The position numbers were made by a program, and so were the translations under genes. A stretch of DNA of 64,000 bases from Vibrio sinensis (lineage in GTDB: Bacteria; Pseudomonadota; Gammaproteobacteria; Enterobacterales; Vibrionaceae), in assembly GCF_003605645.1 (NCBI RefSeq), contig NZ_QVMU01000003.1, positions 124,001-188,000 of the forward strand, given 5' to 3'. Below, one piece after another: positions 38,032 through 47,816 of this stretch. The notes below the pieces were generated by a model. The model was not told where the DNA came from. It saw only the letters and a list, made by a program, of their open reading frames with translations, and ran no database searches. Positions within the stretch are counted from its first letter, which is position 1, and every line of letters starts with the position of its first letter.

Positions 38032-39273
38032 TTTTATAATTCCTAATAGATTTTTATTTATGAGCGAGAGTACGGGTCGTCCATTTGCTCTGTAGGCAAA
38101 ACTATTCGGAGAACCAATATTACACAAATAAAAAAATCAAAAGAAACCTAAAAGCAAACCCCATCAAGACCGTGATTTTTCTAAAAATAACTAAAAATAG
38201 TACATATTTGCGGCATTTCAAGTCAATTTAAGCGAGCTTGCTCACAAAAAAACCTAAAGTTCAAACATTTCAATAAAGACAGAGCTTTTTTTATTTAGTT
38301 CCATGAATGAGTAAATTATTTGATTGAGTTAACAAAAACGAATCGTCCGCCAAACAGCTATCTAGCTCGCTTTTTACTCAATAAATATTTTGCTTTAGTG
38401 TATCCCCGTTAGGCGCTCCCGACATTAGACCTTTCTTGAGCAATTCATCACCAGAAGCGATTCAATTCACTGCGCATTTTTGCTAAATAAGTTAAGCATT
38501 CTCTTGTATATCAAGGCCTGCGCTAGGGTGGATCTGTGTAAATCATTGCCGTCAGTATCCACTCATCTTAGCGTCCCTCATTCCCTATTCTGTTCTAGTC
38601 ACTCTAGTCTATCGTGGGTCATAATTACTGCGGTGCTAGATTCAAATTAGATTGATTCTGTCGATGATGTTGAGCCGTTCTAGTTAAGCGAAACAGCGAA
38701 GAAAATCAGAGCAAATAACCGAAACTCCGCCTCAATCTAAAAGAGGCAACAATAGAAGTTTTGATAGGGTGTGATGAGTGTTACAGCGTACTTTTTCGCT
38801 GATCAGTATTTTTCGTTTATCAGTAGTAGCGAGTAAGAATGGACATGCCAGCATATTCTCGAAGATGTAGGATTGTATGTGGCCAGGTTTCGCTAGCTGC
38901 TACAGTATGCTCGCTCTCACAGTTAGAACGATACCTGATAGCTAGGTAATAGATGAAGAGAAGAATGAGAGCGATAGAGAGGTATACAGAAGATAATAAA
39001 CAGAAAGGGAAACAGGTAACAACGTCACGTCGTAGAGAACTCCTTGGTGTGATAGGGACATTAACCACATCAGTTAAATCGACAATTTCGCGAATATAAG
39101 CCTATTGTCAGCCATTTTAACTCGCATCAAAGACTAAAACACTCAGCGATTAAAGCTGCAGTTTAATACTTATCTAATGACGTCAATATACCGCTATCTA
39201 TATTGGAAGTATGGTTTGAAACATATTCTGGGATCCCGAGGATTTCTCAGTATAACCTACATAAAATCGTGAC
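38032..39273. other. 1.2 kb intergenic region without a convincing gene
   Basis: This stretch lies between the porin start and the tor terminator. The first part must hold the porin promoter. An 82-codon minus-strand frame (38820-39068) begins at GTG and has a hydrophobic middle but no family I recognise and no clear ribosome site, so I do not call it. The length is unusual next to the tightly packed neighbours. Regulatory RNA or a decayed gene is possible but not shown. Confidence 0.4.
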
Positions 39274-39307
39274 AAAAAAATACCAGCACTAAGGCTGGTA
39301 TTTTTAA
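39274..39307 (-). terminator. tor operon terminator
   Basis: AAAAATACCAGC pairs with GCTGGTATTTTT around a short loop, with a T-run on the minus strand. It is about 20 bases past the torA stop. Confidence 0.9.
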
Positions 39308-39324
39308 ATCATCGTTATACGAGA

Positions 39325-41787
39325 TTAAGCAACTTCGATTGGACCACCGAATGAAGTTACTGGTGGAACTTTACCAGTGAACTTCTCGAAATCTACGATA
39401 CAAGTATTCGCAGATGTCGCCTGAGCAAGCTCGGAAGAGCCAATATCCAATGTTAGTGTGTTTGGATCGCCGTAAGTACAGATTGCACCGATTTTTTCGT
39501 TTAGTGGGCCGTACCAAGCACCCTCTTCAATACGAATAACACCACGAGGGTAGCTATCAGTTAATACTGCACCCGCCATCAACTGACCACGGTCGTTGAA
39601 CACGCGTACCAAGTCACCCGCTTTAATGCCTTTTTCTTTAGCATCAATTGGGTTGATGTAAACCGGCTCACGACCTTGAACTGTGTAAGTCGCACGGAAT
39701 TCATCAGATTCACACATTTGAGAGTGTAAACGCTTGTCTGGGTGGCAAGATTGCAACCAGAACGGGTGTTTCTCAGAACCAGGACCACCGTGTGAACGTT
39801 CTGTCTTTTCAAACCACATTGGGTGTTCTTGACAGTGTTCGTAACCGTAACGACCAATCTTACGAGAAGTGATCTCGATAAAGCCTGATGGTGTACCTAG
39901 TGGGTTGATTTCTGGATCTTGACGGAAATCAGCGTGGCGAACCCAAGGCTTACCTTCACCGAAATCAAGAACACTCTGTTCCCAGAATTCAGCAAATTCT
40001 GGCATTTCAAACTTACCAGTGTTCGCTGCTTTACAATCATTGTATAGGCTTTGGATCCACTCCATTTCGCTCATACCACGAGTGTATTCGTCACGACGGC
40101 CAAAGCGTTGAGTTAACTCACTCATAATTTGGAAGTCAGTCTTAGACTGGAACATTGGGTCAACTAGGCGGTGCATTGCAACCAAGCCTTTGTTTGAGTA
40201 TGAACCGTATACGTCGATATCGTTACGTTCCCACTGAGTACATGCTGGTAGCACGATATCAGAGAAACGACACGTTGCAGTCCAAGCAAACTCAATCGTT
40301 ACTACCGTTTGAAGCTTCATAAATGCTTTCTTCATACGGTTACGATCTTGGTGGTGATGCCAAGGGTTACAACCTGAGATGATCATCATCTTAAAGTCAG
40401 GAAGTTTAACTTTGCCACCGTTGTAACGGATCTCTTTTCCTGGCTCAAGTAGACAGTCGATCCAACGCGCAACAGGAATGGTGCGGCTGTAACCGTTAAA
40501 GTCGTTGTTATCCCACTTCGGCTTAGAACCTGTGTCCAAGTTACGAGGGAAACCACCAGGACCAGCGAAACCAGTCGATGGAACACCGATACTTGAGTAG
40601 TGGTGACCGTAAGAGATACCACCACCTGGTAGACCAATTTGGCCAACCATTGCTGCAACTACTGCTGCTGCCCAGTATGGTTGCTCACCGTGTTCTTGAC
40701 GTTGGATACACCAACCCATCAAGATCTGTGTGCGACCGTTTACTAGCATGCGAGCAAATTCGCGGATCTTGTCAGCTTTAACGCCACAGATCTCAGCAGC
40801 CCATTCAGGTGTTTTAACTACTTTGTCTTTAGTTTCACCTTGCACGTAGCCGATGAACTCTTCAAAGCCAAGACAGTAAGTTTTAATAAACTCTTTGTCG
40901 TATAGGTCTTCGTTGTAAAGAACATAAGCAACAGCCATCATAAACGCCACGTCAGTTTGTGGGTTGATGTACATATGGTCGTTGTTTAAGTAACGCTGAG
41001 TTTTGTTCTTAACTGGGTCAACAGACAGAACATTGATCTCGCCTTTCGCAACTTTTTCTTTCAGTTGTTCTAGGTATGCGTATGACTGGTGAGTCTCACA
41101 GTTCCAGCCAACCTGTAGGTTTTTAACTGGATCGTTTGCCCAAATGATAATGTTGTCTGAATTATCTAGAATTTCAGACCAAGATGTACCTTGAGCATAA
41201 ACTTCTGTTGAACCTAAAACGTAAGGCATGATGGTTTGACCTGCACCCGTCGAGTAGTCACCTACTTTCGTGATGAAGTTACCATGCATACCAACTGCAC
41301 GTTGCATGTGAGCTGTACAGTTGTTGAAAGAACCCGTTTGGTTCCAACCAGTTTGACCGGCGTGAAGTGCCCATGGACCGTAGTCTTTTTGAACACGTTC
41401 AAGTTCACGGTAGAACAAGTCTAGTGCTTGATCCCATGTCACACGGATAAAACGGTTGTTACCACGCGTTTCTGCGCTGTATTTGTGTTTCTTTAACCAG
41501 TCTAGGCGAACCATTGGGTAACGAACACGTGAAGGGCTGTAAATAATACCCTTGATACCGTTCAACATCTCAGTTGGGTTTTTATCAAGTTCAATCGCTT
41601 GGATTTCTTGAACTTTACCCGCATAGATGTGGGCGCGGAATGCACCCCAGTGAGAACCTGTAACTTTCCAAGTTCCTGTTGTTTCTGCTGCGTTTGCAGA
41701 TGCTGATACCAATAAGCTTGGACCAATTACTGACGCTGCACTTGTGGTTGCTACACCTTTAAGAAAACTTCTTCGTGTAATAGCCAT
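39325..41787 (-). CDS. torA: Trimethylamine-N-oxide reductase TorA
   Basis: This 820-residue periplasmic molybdoenzyme reduces TMAO to TMA in anaerobic respiration. It has a twin-arginine signal ([17 protein letters not shown]) ending near ANA, and a bis-MGD family core with [29 protein letters not shown] and [16 protein letters not shown] segments. The C-terminal cofactor domain (about 690-810) is intact. It receives electrons from TorC, encoded 25 bases upstream. A torD chaperone gene is not in the window, so it must be supplied from elsewhere. Confidence 0.97.
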   Translation of the reverse strand: MAITRRSFLKGVATTSAASVIGPSLLVSASANAAETTGTWKVTGSHWGAFRAHIYAGKVQEIQAIELDKNPTEMLNGIKGIIYSPSRVRYPMVRLDWLKKHKYSAETRGNNRFIRVTWDQALDLFYRELERVQKDYGPWALHAGQTGWNQTGSFNNCTAHMQRAVGMHGNFITKVGDYSTGAGQTIMPYVLGSTEVYAQGTSWSEILDNSDNIIIWANDPVKNLQVGWNCETHQSYAYLEQLKEKVAKGEINVLSVDPVKNKTQRYLNNDHMYINPQTDVAFMMAVAYVLYNEDLYDKEFIKTYCLGFEEFIGYVQGETKDKVVKTPEWAAEICGVKADKIREFARMLVNGRTQILMGWCIQRQEHGEQPYWAAAVVAAMVGQIGLPGGGISYGHHYSSIGVPSTGFAGPGGFPRNLDTGSKPKWDNNDFNGYSRTIPVARWIDCLLEPGKEIRYNGGKVKLPDFKMMIISGCNPWHHHQDRNRMKKAFMKLQTVVTIEFAWTATCRFSDIVLPACTQWERNDIDVYGSYSNKGLVAMHRLVDPMFQSKTDFQIMSELTQRFGRRDEYTRGMSEMEWIQSLYNDCKAANTGKFEMPEFAEFWEQSVLDFGEGKPWVRHADFRQDPEINPLGTPSGFIEITSRKIGRYGYEHCQEHPMWFEKTERSHGGPGSEKHPFWLQSCHPDKRLHSQMCESDEFRATYTVQGREPVYINPIDAKEKGIKAGDLVRVFNDRGQLMAGAVLTDSYPRGVIRIEEGAWYGPLNEKIGAICTYGDPNTLTLDIGSSELAQATSANTCIVDFEKFTGKVPPVTSFGGPIEVA

Positions 41788-41812
41788 TAAAAATTACTCC
41801 ATCCGTCGCTTA

Positions 41813-42997
41813 TTAGTGGTGGCCTTCAGCATAATCTGAAGAGTGCATCTGTAGATACTTCAAGATCAGTGCTTCACTGTCTGTGTCTAGGTTAACGAAT
41901 GCTAACATACCGTCGAACATACCTGGCCAAGTGTTCGCATCAAAGTGCGCTTCAGCTGGTTGAGTGTGACATACAGAACAGTTTGTTTTATAAGCTTCGC
42001 TTGATTTTTCCCAGATTGGTGTGATGTCATTTAGCATAGATTCTTTCTTGATCCATACTGTTGCAGACACTTTCTCCCAAGGAAGACCCGTTAGCTCATC
42101 CACTTTCTTCTCGCCCGTTGTCACAACTTTAGAGTCGGTAGACGCTTCTTTAAGAAGTGATGCAACTGCGATGTTCTTACCAAATTCAGCTTGGATTACA
42201 CGACCAAAGCCTTTCGCTTTACGCCAGCCGTCGATTTCAATTTCAGCGTAATCGCCTTTGTCAGCCAATACTGTCACTGTTGATGCTGGGTTTAGAAGAC
42301 CAGCTTCTGTCTCACCTTTGTCATCAAAGTAAATTGGTAAGTGACGAACACTCACTAACTGTTGGCCAACATCATAATTAGTGTTTGATGTTAGTTGTTC
42401 AAGATCACCAACGATACCGCCAATGCTATCCATACCTTTTGGTAGGTTATGAGCAATACCTTTGTGACAATCTACACAGCTTTGATCTTTCTCAGCTGCT
42501 TGCTTCATTTGAATACGAGCAGTTGGAGACATTTGTTCAAAGTCCATAGACTCGTAGTTGTGACAGTTTTTACACTCTAGAGATTTGTTTGCAGAGAAAC
42601 GATCCCATTCGTGTTTAGCAAGTTCGATACGACGCTCTTCGAAAACGCCTGGTTCATCGTAGTTGCCAAATACTTGTGCAAATACTTCTTTAGAAGCCTG
42701 CATCTTACGTGCAATTTTGTCTGTCCAGTTATGAGGAACGTGACAGTCAGGACACGTTGCACGAACACCAGAGTGGTTTTTCCAGTGAACGGTGTCTTGA
42801 AGTTCAACATAAACATTGTCACGCATGGTGTGGCAGCTAATACAGAATTTTTCTGTATTAGTATGTTCAAGCGCGGTATTGAAACCACCCCAGAAAATAA
42901 CGCCAGCGATAAAGCCGCCCACAGTCAGTACACCAAGACTGATATGTACTGCTGGGCGTGACATCGTACGCCACAGTTTAATGATTACTGATTTCAT
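41813..42997 (-). CDS. torC: Pentaheme c-type cytochrome TorC
   Basis: This 394-residue NapC/NirT-type cytochrome moves electrons from quinol to TorA. An N-terminal membrane anchor (about 18-38) is followed by CISCH (52-56) and CPDCH, then CKNCH and CVDCH in the tetraheme domain. The fifth heme site CSVCH lies in the C-terminal domain. This fits the five-heme TorC layout. It sits 50 bases after torE. Confidence 0.97.
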   Translation of the reverse strand: MKSVIIKLWRTMSRPAVHISLGVLTVGGFIAGVIFWGGFNTALEHTNTEKFCISCHTMRDNVYVELQDTVHWKNHSGVRATCPDCHVPHNWTDKIARKMQASKEVFAQVFGNYDEPGVFEERRIELAKHEWDRFSANKSLECKNCHNYESMDFEQMSPTARIQMKQAAEKDQSCVDCHKGIAHNLPKGMDSIGGIVGDLEQLTSNTNYDVGQQLVSVRHLPIYFDDKGETEAGLLNPASTVTVLADKGDYAEIEIDGWRKAKGFGRVIQAEFGKNIAVASLLKEASTDSKVVTTGEKKVDELTGLPWEKVSATVWIKKESMLNDITPIWEKSSEAYKTNCSVCHTQPAEAHFDANTWPGMFDGMLAFVNLDTDSEALILKYLQMHSSDYAEGHH

Positions 42998-43047
42998 TGT
43001 TTGCTCTCTTAAAATCGATTCTAAAGTGTTGAAATGAGCTCAATGGC

Positions 43048-43230
43048 TTACATGCCGCCATGTACGCCCGGAGGTCCAAAGAAGAACACTTGCAGTGCCC
43101 AAACAATAAACCCATAACCTCCAACGAAACCCACACTTAGGATCGGGAAGAGAATAATCGTAATGAAGAGGAATGACTTCCACTCCAGTGAGCGTTTCTC
43201 ACCACTCTCAATTTTGTTAACATCACTCAT
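43048..43230 (-). CDS. torE: TorE/NapE-family small membrane protein
   Basis: This 60-residue single-TM protein has the family tail GYGFIVWALQVFFFGPPG. It opens the tor operon, as in other Vibrio and Shewanella torECA clusters. Its role is not well defined; association with the quinol-TorC step is usually assumed. Confidence 0.9.
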   Translation of the reverse strand: MSDVNKIESGEKRSLEWKSFLFITIILFPILSVGFVGGYGFIVWALQVFFFGPPGVHGGM

Positions 43231-43655
43231 ACATTTGCCTATTTTGTATCTAGTGTTATCCGGCGACTTCTAAAAGCAAGTCACATATTATTACAATCTC
43301 TAATTAAAAATTTTAGACCATACCCTCAGTAGGGTTCAATCAAATAACGTCTTTCATTCCTTGTTAATCAACACTTTTTTGAGTTCATACGTGGATGTGT
43401 TTGAATAAGGATTAATGTGAAAACTTGTCTGATTTTGTTAAGATATATGAACAGCGAAATATTGTTAAATCATGAACTTAAGGTTTACATGAATGAAACA
43501 AGTTTCGGTAAAAATCGTTCGTTTTTCAATCATGTCGACCTCTAGTTGACGCTTCATTGCTAATTATATTTGCCTTTATTGTTAAATAAATGATTAATTG
43601 TAGTTAATGTTCGCTAAGAAAGTACTGCGTTGTTTAACTCAAAAAGGAGAGCTAC
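43231..43655. promoter_or_regulatory. Divergent promoter region, tor operon and fetB-like gene
   Basis: This 425-base AT-rich gap separates divergent starts and holds a TorR-type box (43445-43454). Weaker related motifs (ATGAAC, ATGAAT) lie near 43470-43497 in the same orientation. No gene is visible. Confidence 0.6.
43445..43454 (-). promoter_or_regulatory. Perfect TorR box
   Basis: The minus strand reads CTGTTCATAT, identical to the decameric tor box recognised by TorR in E. coli. It points in the direction of the tor operon and lies about 215 bases upstream of torE. Two weaker half-like repeats follow. TorR control is inferred; neither torR nor torS is in the window. Confidence 0.75.
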
Positions 43656-44447
43656 TTGAATAGTTTAGTCGACGTATCTTGGGTTGCACTGTTGTTGTTT
43701 TTTTCGACATTGTCTGCTCCTCTATTCATCAGCCGATACTACCAACTCAAGCTCGAAAGAGAGATGGTGCTCAGTGTCACCCGGATGTCTCTCCAGCTCC
43801 TTTTAGTCGGCGCCTATCTAGAGTATCTTTTTCAACTTGATAACGCTTTTGTGAACTTTTTTTGGATCGTTATTATGCTCATCATTGGAGCTAGTTCGAT
43901 TATAGGAAAAACACACTTACCCAAACGTGTATTAATGTTACCGGTCATCGCCGGACTATCCACGGGGATTCTCCCCATGTTACTGCTCATTACCCTAGGG
44001 ATAATTCAGCCTACGCCACATTACAGTGCTCAATATCTTATTCCACTAGCGGGTATGCTATTAGGCAACTCATTGAGCTGTAACATTATCGCGCTACAAA
44101 ATCTCTTTGGTGCATTTCAACAACGCCAAGCGGAATATGAAGCAGCGATTTCTCTTGGAGCTTCGGTTAAGTATGCATGTTTGCCTTTTATGCGTTCAGC
44201 CATGCAAAAATCACTCGCACCAGCTTTAGCTACAATGGCAACGACTGGGCTTGTTACTCTACCCGGAATGATGACCGGACAGATTCTGAGTGGTGCAAGC
44301 CCATTGATCGCCATTAAATATCAATTGCTGATTATGATTGCGATTTTCGTTATGAGCGCGGTCTCGATGACGATAACCCTTGAACTCAGTATCAAGCGTG
44401 GTATCAACCATTATGGACGCGTACTTATCACGACTCCCCAAGAATAA
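43656..44447 (+). CDS. FetB/UPF0014 family ABC permease
   Basis: This 263-residue integral membrane protein has about seven hydrophobic segments. It shows UPF0014 features: YYQLKLEREMVLSVTRMSLQLLLVGAYLEYLF, MLLGNSLSC and PGMMTGQILSGASPL. FetB exports iron with its ATPase FetA, but no ATPase gene adjoins this one. The start is TTG, chosen because AAGGAG lies six bases upstream. It is divergent from the tor operon. Substrate is not shown. Confidence 0.85.
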   Translation: MNSLVDVSWVALLLFFSTLSAPLFISRYYQLKLEREMVLSVTRMSLQLLLVGAYLEYLFQLDNAFVNFFWIVIMLIIGASSIIGKTHLPKRVLMLPVIAGLSTGILPMLLLITLGIIQPTPHYSAQYLIPLAGMLLGNSLSCNIIALQNLFGAFQQRQAEYEAAISLGASVKYACLPFMRSAMQKSLAPALATMATTGLVTLPGMMTGQILSGASPLIAIKYQLLIMIAIFVMSAVSMTITLELSIKRGINHYGRVLITTPQE

Positions 44448-44804
44448 GTTAACCAGAAAGGTCAAACTTCATTTTATCCACAGAATCTGTGGATAAACCT
44501 GTCAGCGTCTTGGAAATAACTTAAGGTAAATGTAAAACCAATTTAAAATCAAGATGTTATAGAAAGGGTTTTACTTATAAATCGCACGGGTTATTTTATG
44601 ACCACCATTGCTGATTTTGAGTTTAAATTAAGCTGTTTACTGAAATAAAAGCAAGGATCCTTACCGTGCCTCTCCAGTATTTATAACAATACCTGTGCTA
44701 AATATCCGACTAGCTTGTCGAAAACTACACTTTTCCTCTTTAGTTGTGTGATCACTACGAGTAGAAATCTAAAGAAGATCAGATCACGTTAAAATTCTGG
44801 ATAT
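44448..44804. other. Spacer between fetB-like gene and focA terminator
   Basis: Apart from the DnaA-box palindrome near its left end, I see no gene or clear element in this AT-rich stretch between convergent genes. Confidence 0.4.
44474..44496. promoter_or_regulatory. Two head-to-head perfect DnaA boxes
   Basis: TTATCCACAG-AAT-CTGTGGATAA contains TTATCCACA on one strand and its inverted copy on the other, each matching the DnaA box consensus. The arms also form a 10-base-pair hairpin 26 bases after the fetB-like stop. There is no T-run, so a terminator is a weaker reading. Chance occurrence inside a hairpin cannot be excluded. Confidence 0.6.
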
Positions 44805-44827
44805 AAAAAAAGGCCCAATCGGGCCCT
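44805..44827 (-). terminator. focA terminator
   Basis: GGCCCGATTGGGCC forms a 5-6 base-pair GC stem and is followed on the minus strand by a run of seven Ts. Confidence 0.85.
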
Positions 44828-44850
44828 CTTCTTTTCGATATGAAAATGAA

Positions 44851-45696
44851 TCAATCTCGGAGGTAAATCAACCAGTACCATAATCCGACAAAGACACCAC
44901 CGCCGATAATATTGCCTAACGTTACCGGAATAAGATTATTTATAATGAAGCCCATCATATTCAGATCCGCGTAGTCAGCTATATTCGCGCCTGTCATCTG
45001 CCAAAATTCTGCTGGGGCAAAATTCTTAATACCAATTGCCATTGGCACTTGGAACATGTTTGCAATACAGTGCTCAAAGCCTGCAGAAACAAACATTGCT
45101 ACTGGCAAAACCATCACCATGATCTTATCAGTTAACGTACGCCCGCTGAATGTCATCCAAACCGCAACACACACTAACACGTTACACATAATACCTAATG
45201 CAACAGCTTGGAAAAAACCATGATGGAGTTTATGTTGCGAAATTGCCATTGCATTGATACCCACCTGGCCGTGATCAAACATATATTGCTTTGCTACCAG
45301 CATACAGCCGACCAACAATAATGCTCCAACTAGGTTTCCCAAATACACAACAATCCAGTTTTTGAATAAAACCGTCCAACTGATTTTTCCGCTCGCACGC
45401 GCAACCAAAGTCAGTACTGAGCTGGTGAAAAGCTCACCACCAGTAATAATAACGAGGATCAAACCTAAACTGAATGCAAAGCCACCGATGAAGCGGCTAA
45501 TACCCCAAGCCATTTCTCCAGTACCCGTCGTCACTGTTGTGTAAAAAATGAACGCGATACCAATATGAATACCAGCAGCAATAGCTAGCAAGAATGATTT
45601 CATCGGGTCCTTGGTCGCTTTACCGACGCCAATTTCCGCCGCGCGTTCCGCCATTTGTGGTGGGAGCAAAGAGTCAAACTGATTTAGGTTTATCAT
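44851..45696 (-). CDS. focA: Formate/nitrite channel FocA family
   Basis: This 281-residue six-TM pentameric channel shows FNT features: FDSLLPPQMAERAAEIGVGKATKDPMKSFLLAIAAG, GGELFTSS and VSAGFEHCIANMF (the pore histidine region). It should move formate or a related small anion across the inner membrane. The longest frame adds 23 residues; ATG 45696 (MINLNQFDSLLPP) matches the family start. No pyruvate formate-lyase gene is adjacent, so substrate assignment is by similarity. Confidence 0.9.
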   Translation of the reverse strand: MINLNQFDSLLPPQMAERAAEIGVGKATKDPMKSFLLAIAAGIHIGIAFIFYTTVTTGTGEMAWGISRFIGGFAFSLGLILVIITGGELFTSSVLTLVARASGKISWTVLFKNWIVVYLGNLVGALLLVGCMLVAKQYMFDHGQVGINAMAISQHKLHHGFFQAVALGIMCNVLVCVAVWMTFSGRTLTDKIMVMVLPVAMFVSAGFEHCIANMFQVPMAIGIKNFAPAEFWQMTGANIADYADLNMMGFIINNLIPVTLGNIIGGGVFVGLWYWLIYLRD

Positions 45697-46073
45697 GGTG
45701 TTACATTTAGAAATAAATGGATTTGAATGGTGGCGGATGATCCTCCTATTGCTAAGATTATTCAAGCCCTAATTGTAAATGTTCTGAAAAATGATCTTTA
45801 CTAGTCGTACTAGGGCCGTGTAAATGCATGGTTAATTTTTATCCATAGCAACAATCATTTTTACCTTATGAAATACACTAACTTTGTCTACATTGTCGCT
45901 GAGTTACAACACTAAAGGTCAATTTCGATTGCGTGCAAATTATTCTATTTGGTGAATGAGTGCTCAACAGAGCACGTATTTCAAGGGCTGCGTAACATTT
46001 CTCAATCTTTAGCATTGCTGGAAACACGAATAATCAGTAGTTTTGCTACATACTTTCTCTAAGGAAAATACTT
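45697..46073. other. Spacer upstream of focA and the TIGR02647 gene
   Basis: This is a 377-base divergent gap that should hold two promoters. AT-rich; I cannot assign boxes with confidence and see no gene. Confidence 0.4.
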
Positions 46074-46313
46074 ATGAAATATTCACCTGACCGTATCGCT
46101 GAACTGAACTTACTGCTTCAATTTAATATCGGCAGCACAGCAACAGGTATCAAAGTTCATCATGACGCTTCTGAAGAGGTTCAATCTGCTGTAAAACGCA
46201 TTTTTGACAAGGGCCTTTGTACACTACCTGATGGTGGCTACTTAACTGATGAAGGCATTCAAGTAGCAGAGAGCGCTGACAAGATTTTACGAGTACTATC
46301 TAGCAAAATTTAA
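46074..46313 (+). CDS. TIGR02647 family protein
   Basis: This 79-residue protein matches a small gammaproteobacterial family (TIGR02647) with the pattern ELNLLLQFN...GIKVHHDA and GGYLTDEG. It has a winged-helix-like look, but the function is unknown. The AAGGAAAA stretch before its ATG is a reasonable ribosome site. It is followed by a strong terminator, so it is monocistronic. Confidence 0.85.
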   Translation: MKYSPDRIAELNLLLQFNIGSTATGIKVHHDASEEVQSAVKRIFDKGLCTLPDGGYLTDEGIQVAESADKILRVLSSKI

Positions 46314-46328
46314 TTGCCTGATTCTCAT

Positions 46329-46361
46329 AAAAAAGAGCACCTTTCGGTGCTCTTTTTTTTA
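46329..46361 (+). terminator. Bidirectional terminator between convergent genes
   Basis: AAGAGCACC-TTTC-GGTGCTCTT has A-run and T-run on both sides, so it can end both the TIGR02647 gene and the PACE gene. Confidence 0.92.
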
Positions 46362-46373
46362 TCTCAACACAAG

Positions 46374-46805
46374 TTATATTGCTTGTTCTTTCTGACCAAA
46401 CAAGAATCGATACGGTTGTACTTTGTCATAACACCAATTAAATCCTGTCGCATAAAAGAAGAAGAAAACTAAAAATCCAGCTTCCAATAGTAGCGCTGCC
46501 AGTATGCTAATATTGAGAAACCATGCCATCGCTGGCACTGTAATAAAGATCAAGCCTCCCTCGAAACCAAATGTATGACCAATTCTTAATGCTAACGAAC
46601 GCTCGCTGCGATTTGAACCAAACCAACGGTCAAAAAGCACGTTATAGATGTAGTTCCACACTACCGTAAACAAGCTTAAGCCAATGCCCACGATCGCTAA
46701 GTCGCCACCAGCCTTACCAGTAATTAGTGCTGTGGTTGGAATAATAATAGCCAAAGCGATAGCTTCAAATGACATCGCGTGGAAAATGCGTTCTTTAGTT
46801 TGCAT
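46374..46805 (-). CDS. PACE family efflux transporter
   Basis: This 143-residue protein with four TM segments belongs to the proteobacterial antimicrobial compound efflux (AceI-like) family. It has two repeated BTP domains: FHAMSFEAIALAI with the conserved Glu14, WNYIYNVLFDRWFG, and in the second half RIGHTFGFEGGLIF, FNWCYDKV. Members export biguanides and polyamines. The divergent LysR gene is probably its regulator, as in AceR-AceI pairs. Confidence 0.92.
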   Translation of the reverse strand: MQTKERIFHAMSFEAIALAIIIPTTALITGKAGGDLAIVGIGLSLFTVVWNYIYNVLFDRWFGSNRSERSLALRIGHTFGFEGGLIFITVPAMAWFLNISILAALLLEAGFLVFFFFYATGFNWCYDKVQPYRFLFGQKEQAI

Positions 46806-46856
46806 GTTAATTATCTCGTTAAGTTCACTACTTGCCGGCTATTTTCATCTATAATG

Positions 46857-46884
46857 ACGATAGTAAATAGTTAGATACCATCGT
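46857..46884. promoter_or_regulatory. Inverted repeat in the PACE-LysR gap
   Basis: ACGATAGTA at 46857-46865 and TACCATCGT at 46876-46884 are complementary except for one base, with a 10-base spacer. This is a plausible LysR operator just ahead of the LysR start. Inference from position only. Confidence 0.5.
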
Positions 46885-46894
46885 TAAAAGTGAT

Positions 46895-47773
46895 ATGTTT
46901 AGTTTTGAACAATTAGAAGCCTTTACTGCTACTGTCGAGACTGGTTCATTTTCTGCCGCCGCTCGTAAGCTGAATAAAGTACAGTCGGCAGTCAGTCAGC
47001 ACATCATCAATCTTGAAATTGATTGTGGCGTAGAATTATTTGATCGTAATGGACGCTACCCAAAGCTCAATAAGAATGGTCAGAAATTACTGCCTTATGC
47101 GCAAGCGACACTCAAACAACATAAACGCTTAGTCAACAACGCTGCGATACTTTTCCAAGATAATCAGCATGATATAACCTTGGCAATTGATGAGGGAATT
47201 CCTGTTCAACACCTCACCACAGCTTTGGCTTCTGTTTGTGAACGTTTTCCGACCGTTAGCTTTGAGTGTCTTTCCGCTTCTAGTATCGACATTATTCCGC
47301 TCGTGACTTCAAAACGAGCCACGATGGGAATTATGTTCAGCGAACCTCAAATCGATCCTCAAATTGACTTCGAAAGTTTAGGTAGTGTCGCGTTTGATGT
47401 ATATGTATCAAGCCAACATCTTCTCGCACTAAATAAAGCGCCACATCTCGATATATTACTTCTGCATCGCCAACTGGTTATCCGTTCAAAAAGCCATGAA
47501 ACCAGCAGCTTCCAACAAGCATACAGCCCGGACGTATGGTACGCTGACAGTCACTATGTTTTATTAGAGCTGATGATTAACGGTTTCGGATGGGGAATGC
47601 TGCCGGTACATATCGCACAGCCCAGCATTGACGACGGCACGATTGTTCGCGTACCCGTTGAATTTGAAAAACTAACCTGGCAAGCCAATATTGATGTGAT
47701 TCAGCACCAATCTCTAACACATTGCCCTGCCCATGCATTTTTAAGAGAAAACCTACGTCAACTCTATAGCTAA
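46895..47773 (+). CDS. LysR-family transcriptional regulator
   Basis: This 292-residue regulator has an N-terminal winged HTH (FEQLEAFTATVETGSFSAAARKLNKVQSAVSQHI, residues 3-36) and a C-terminal periplasmic-binding-like effector domain (about 90-290). It diverges from the PACE gene with an 89-base gap containing an inverted repeat, the usual layout for a regulator and its target. Polyamine or biocide sensing is inferred from AceR. Confidence 0.92.
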   Translation: MFSFEQLEAFTATVETGSFSAAARKLNKVQSAVSQHIINLEIDCGVELFDRNGRYPKLNKNGQKLLPYAQATLKQHKRLVNNAAILFQDNQHDITLAIDEGIPVQHLTTALASVCERFPTVSFECLSASSIDIIPLVTSKRATMGIMFSEPQIDPQIDFESLGSVAFDVYVSSQHLLALNKAPHLDILLLHRQLVIRSKSHETSSFQQAYSPDVWYADSHYVLLELMINGFGWGMLPVHIAQPSIDDGTIVRVPVEFEKLTWQANIDVIQHQSLTHCPAHAFLRENLRQLYS

Positions 47774-47816
47774 ATGAGCCCCTCACGGTAAGCGAATAGA
47801 TAACAAGGAGATTACG

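Noticed and set aside
38820..39068. 82-codon minus-strand frame in the porin-tor gap
   Set aside because: GTG start, no clear ribosome site, no family I recognise. A hydrophobic stretch alone is not enough to call it.
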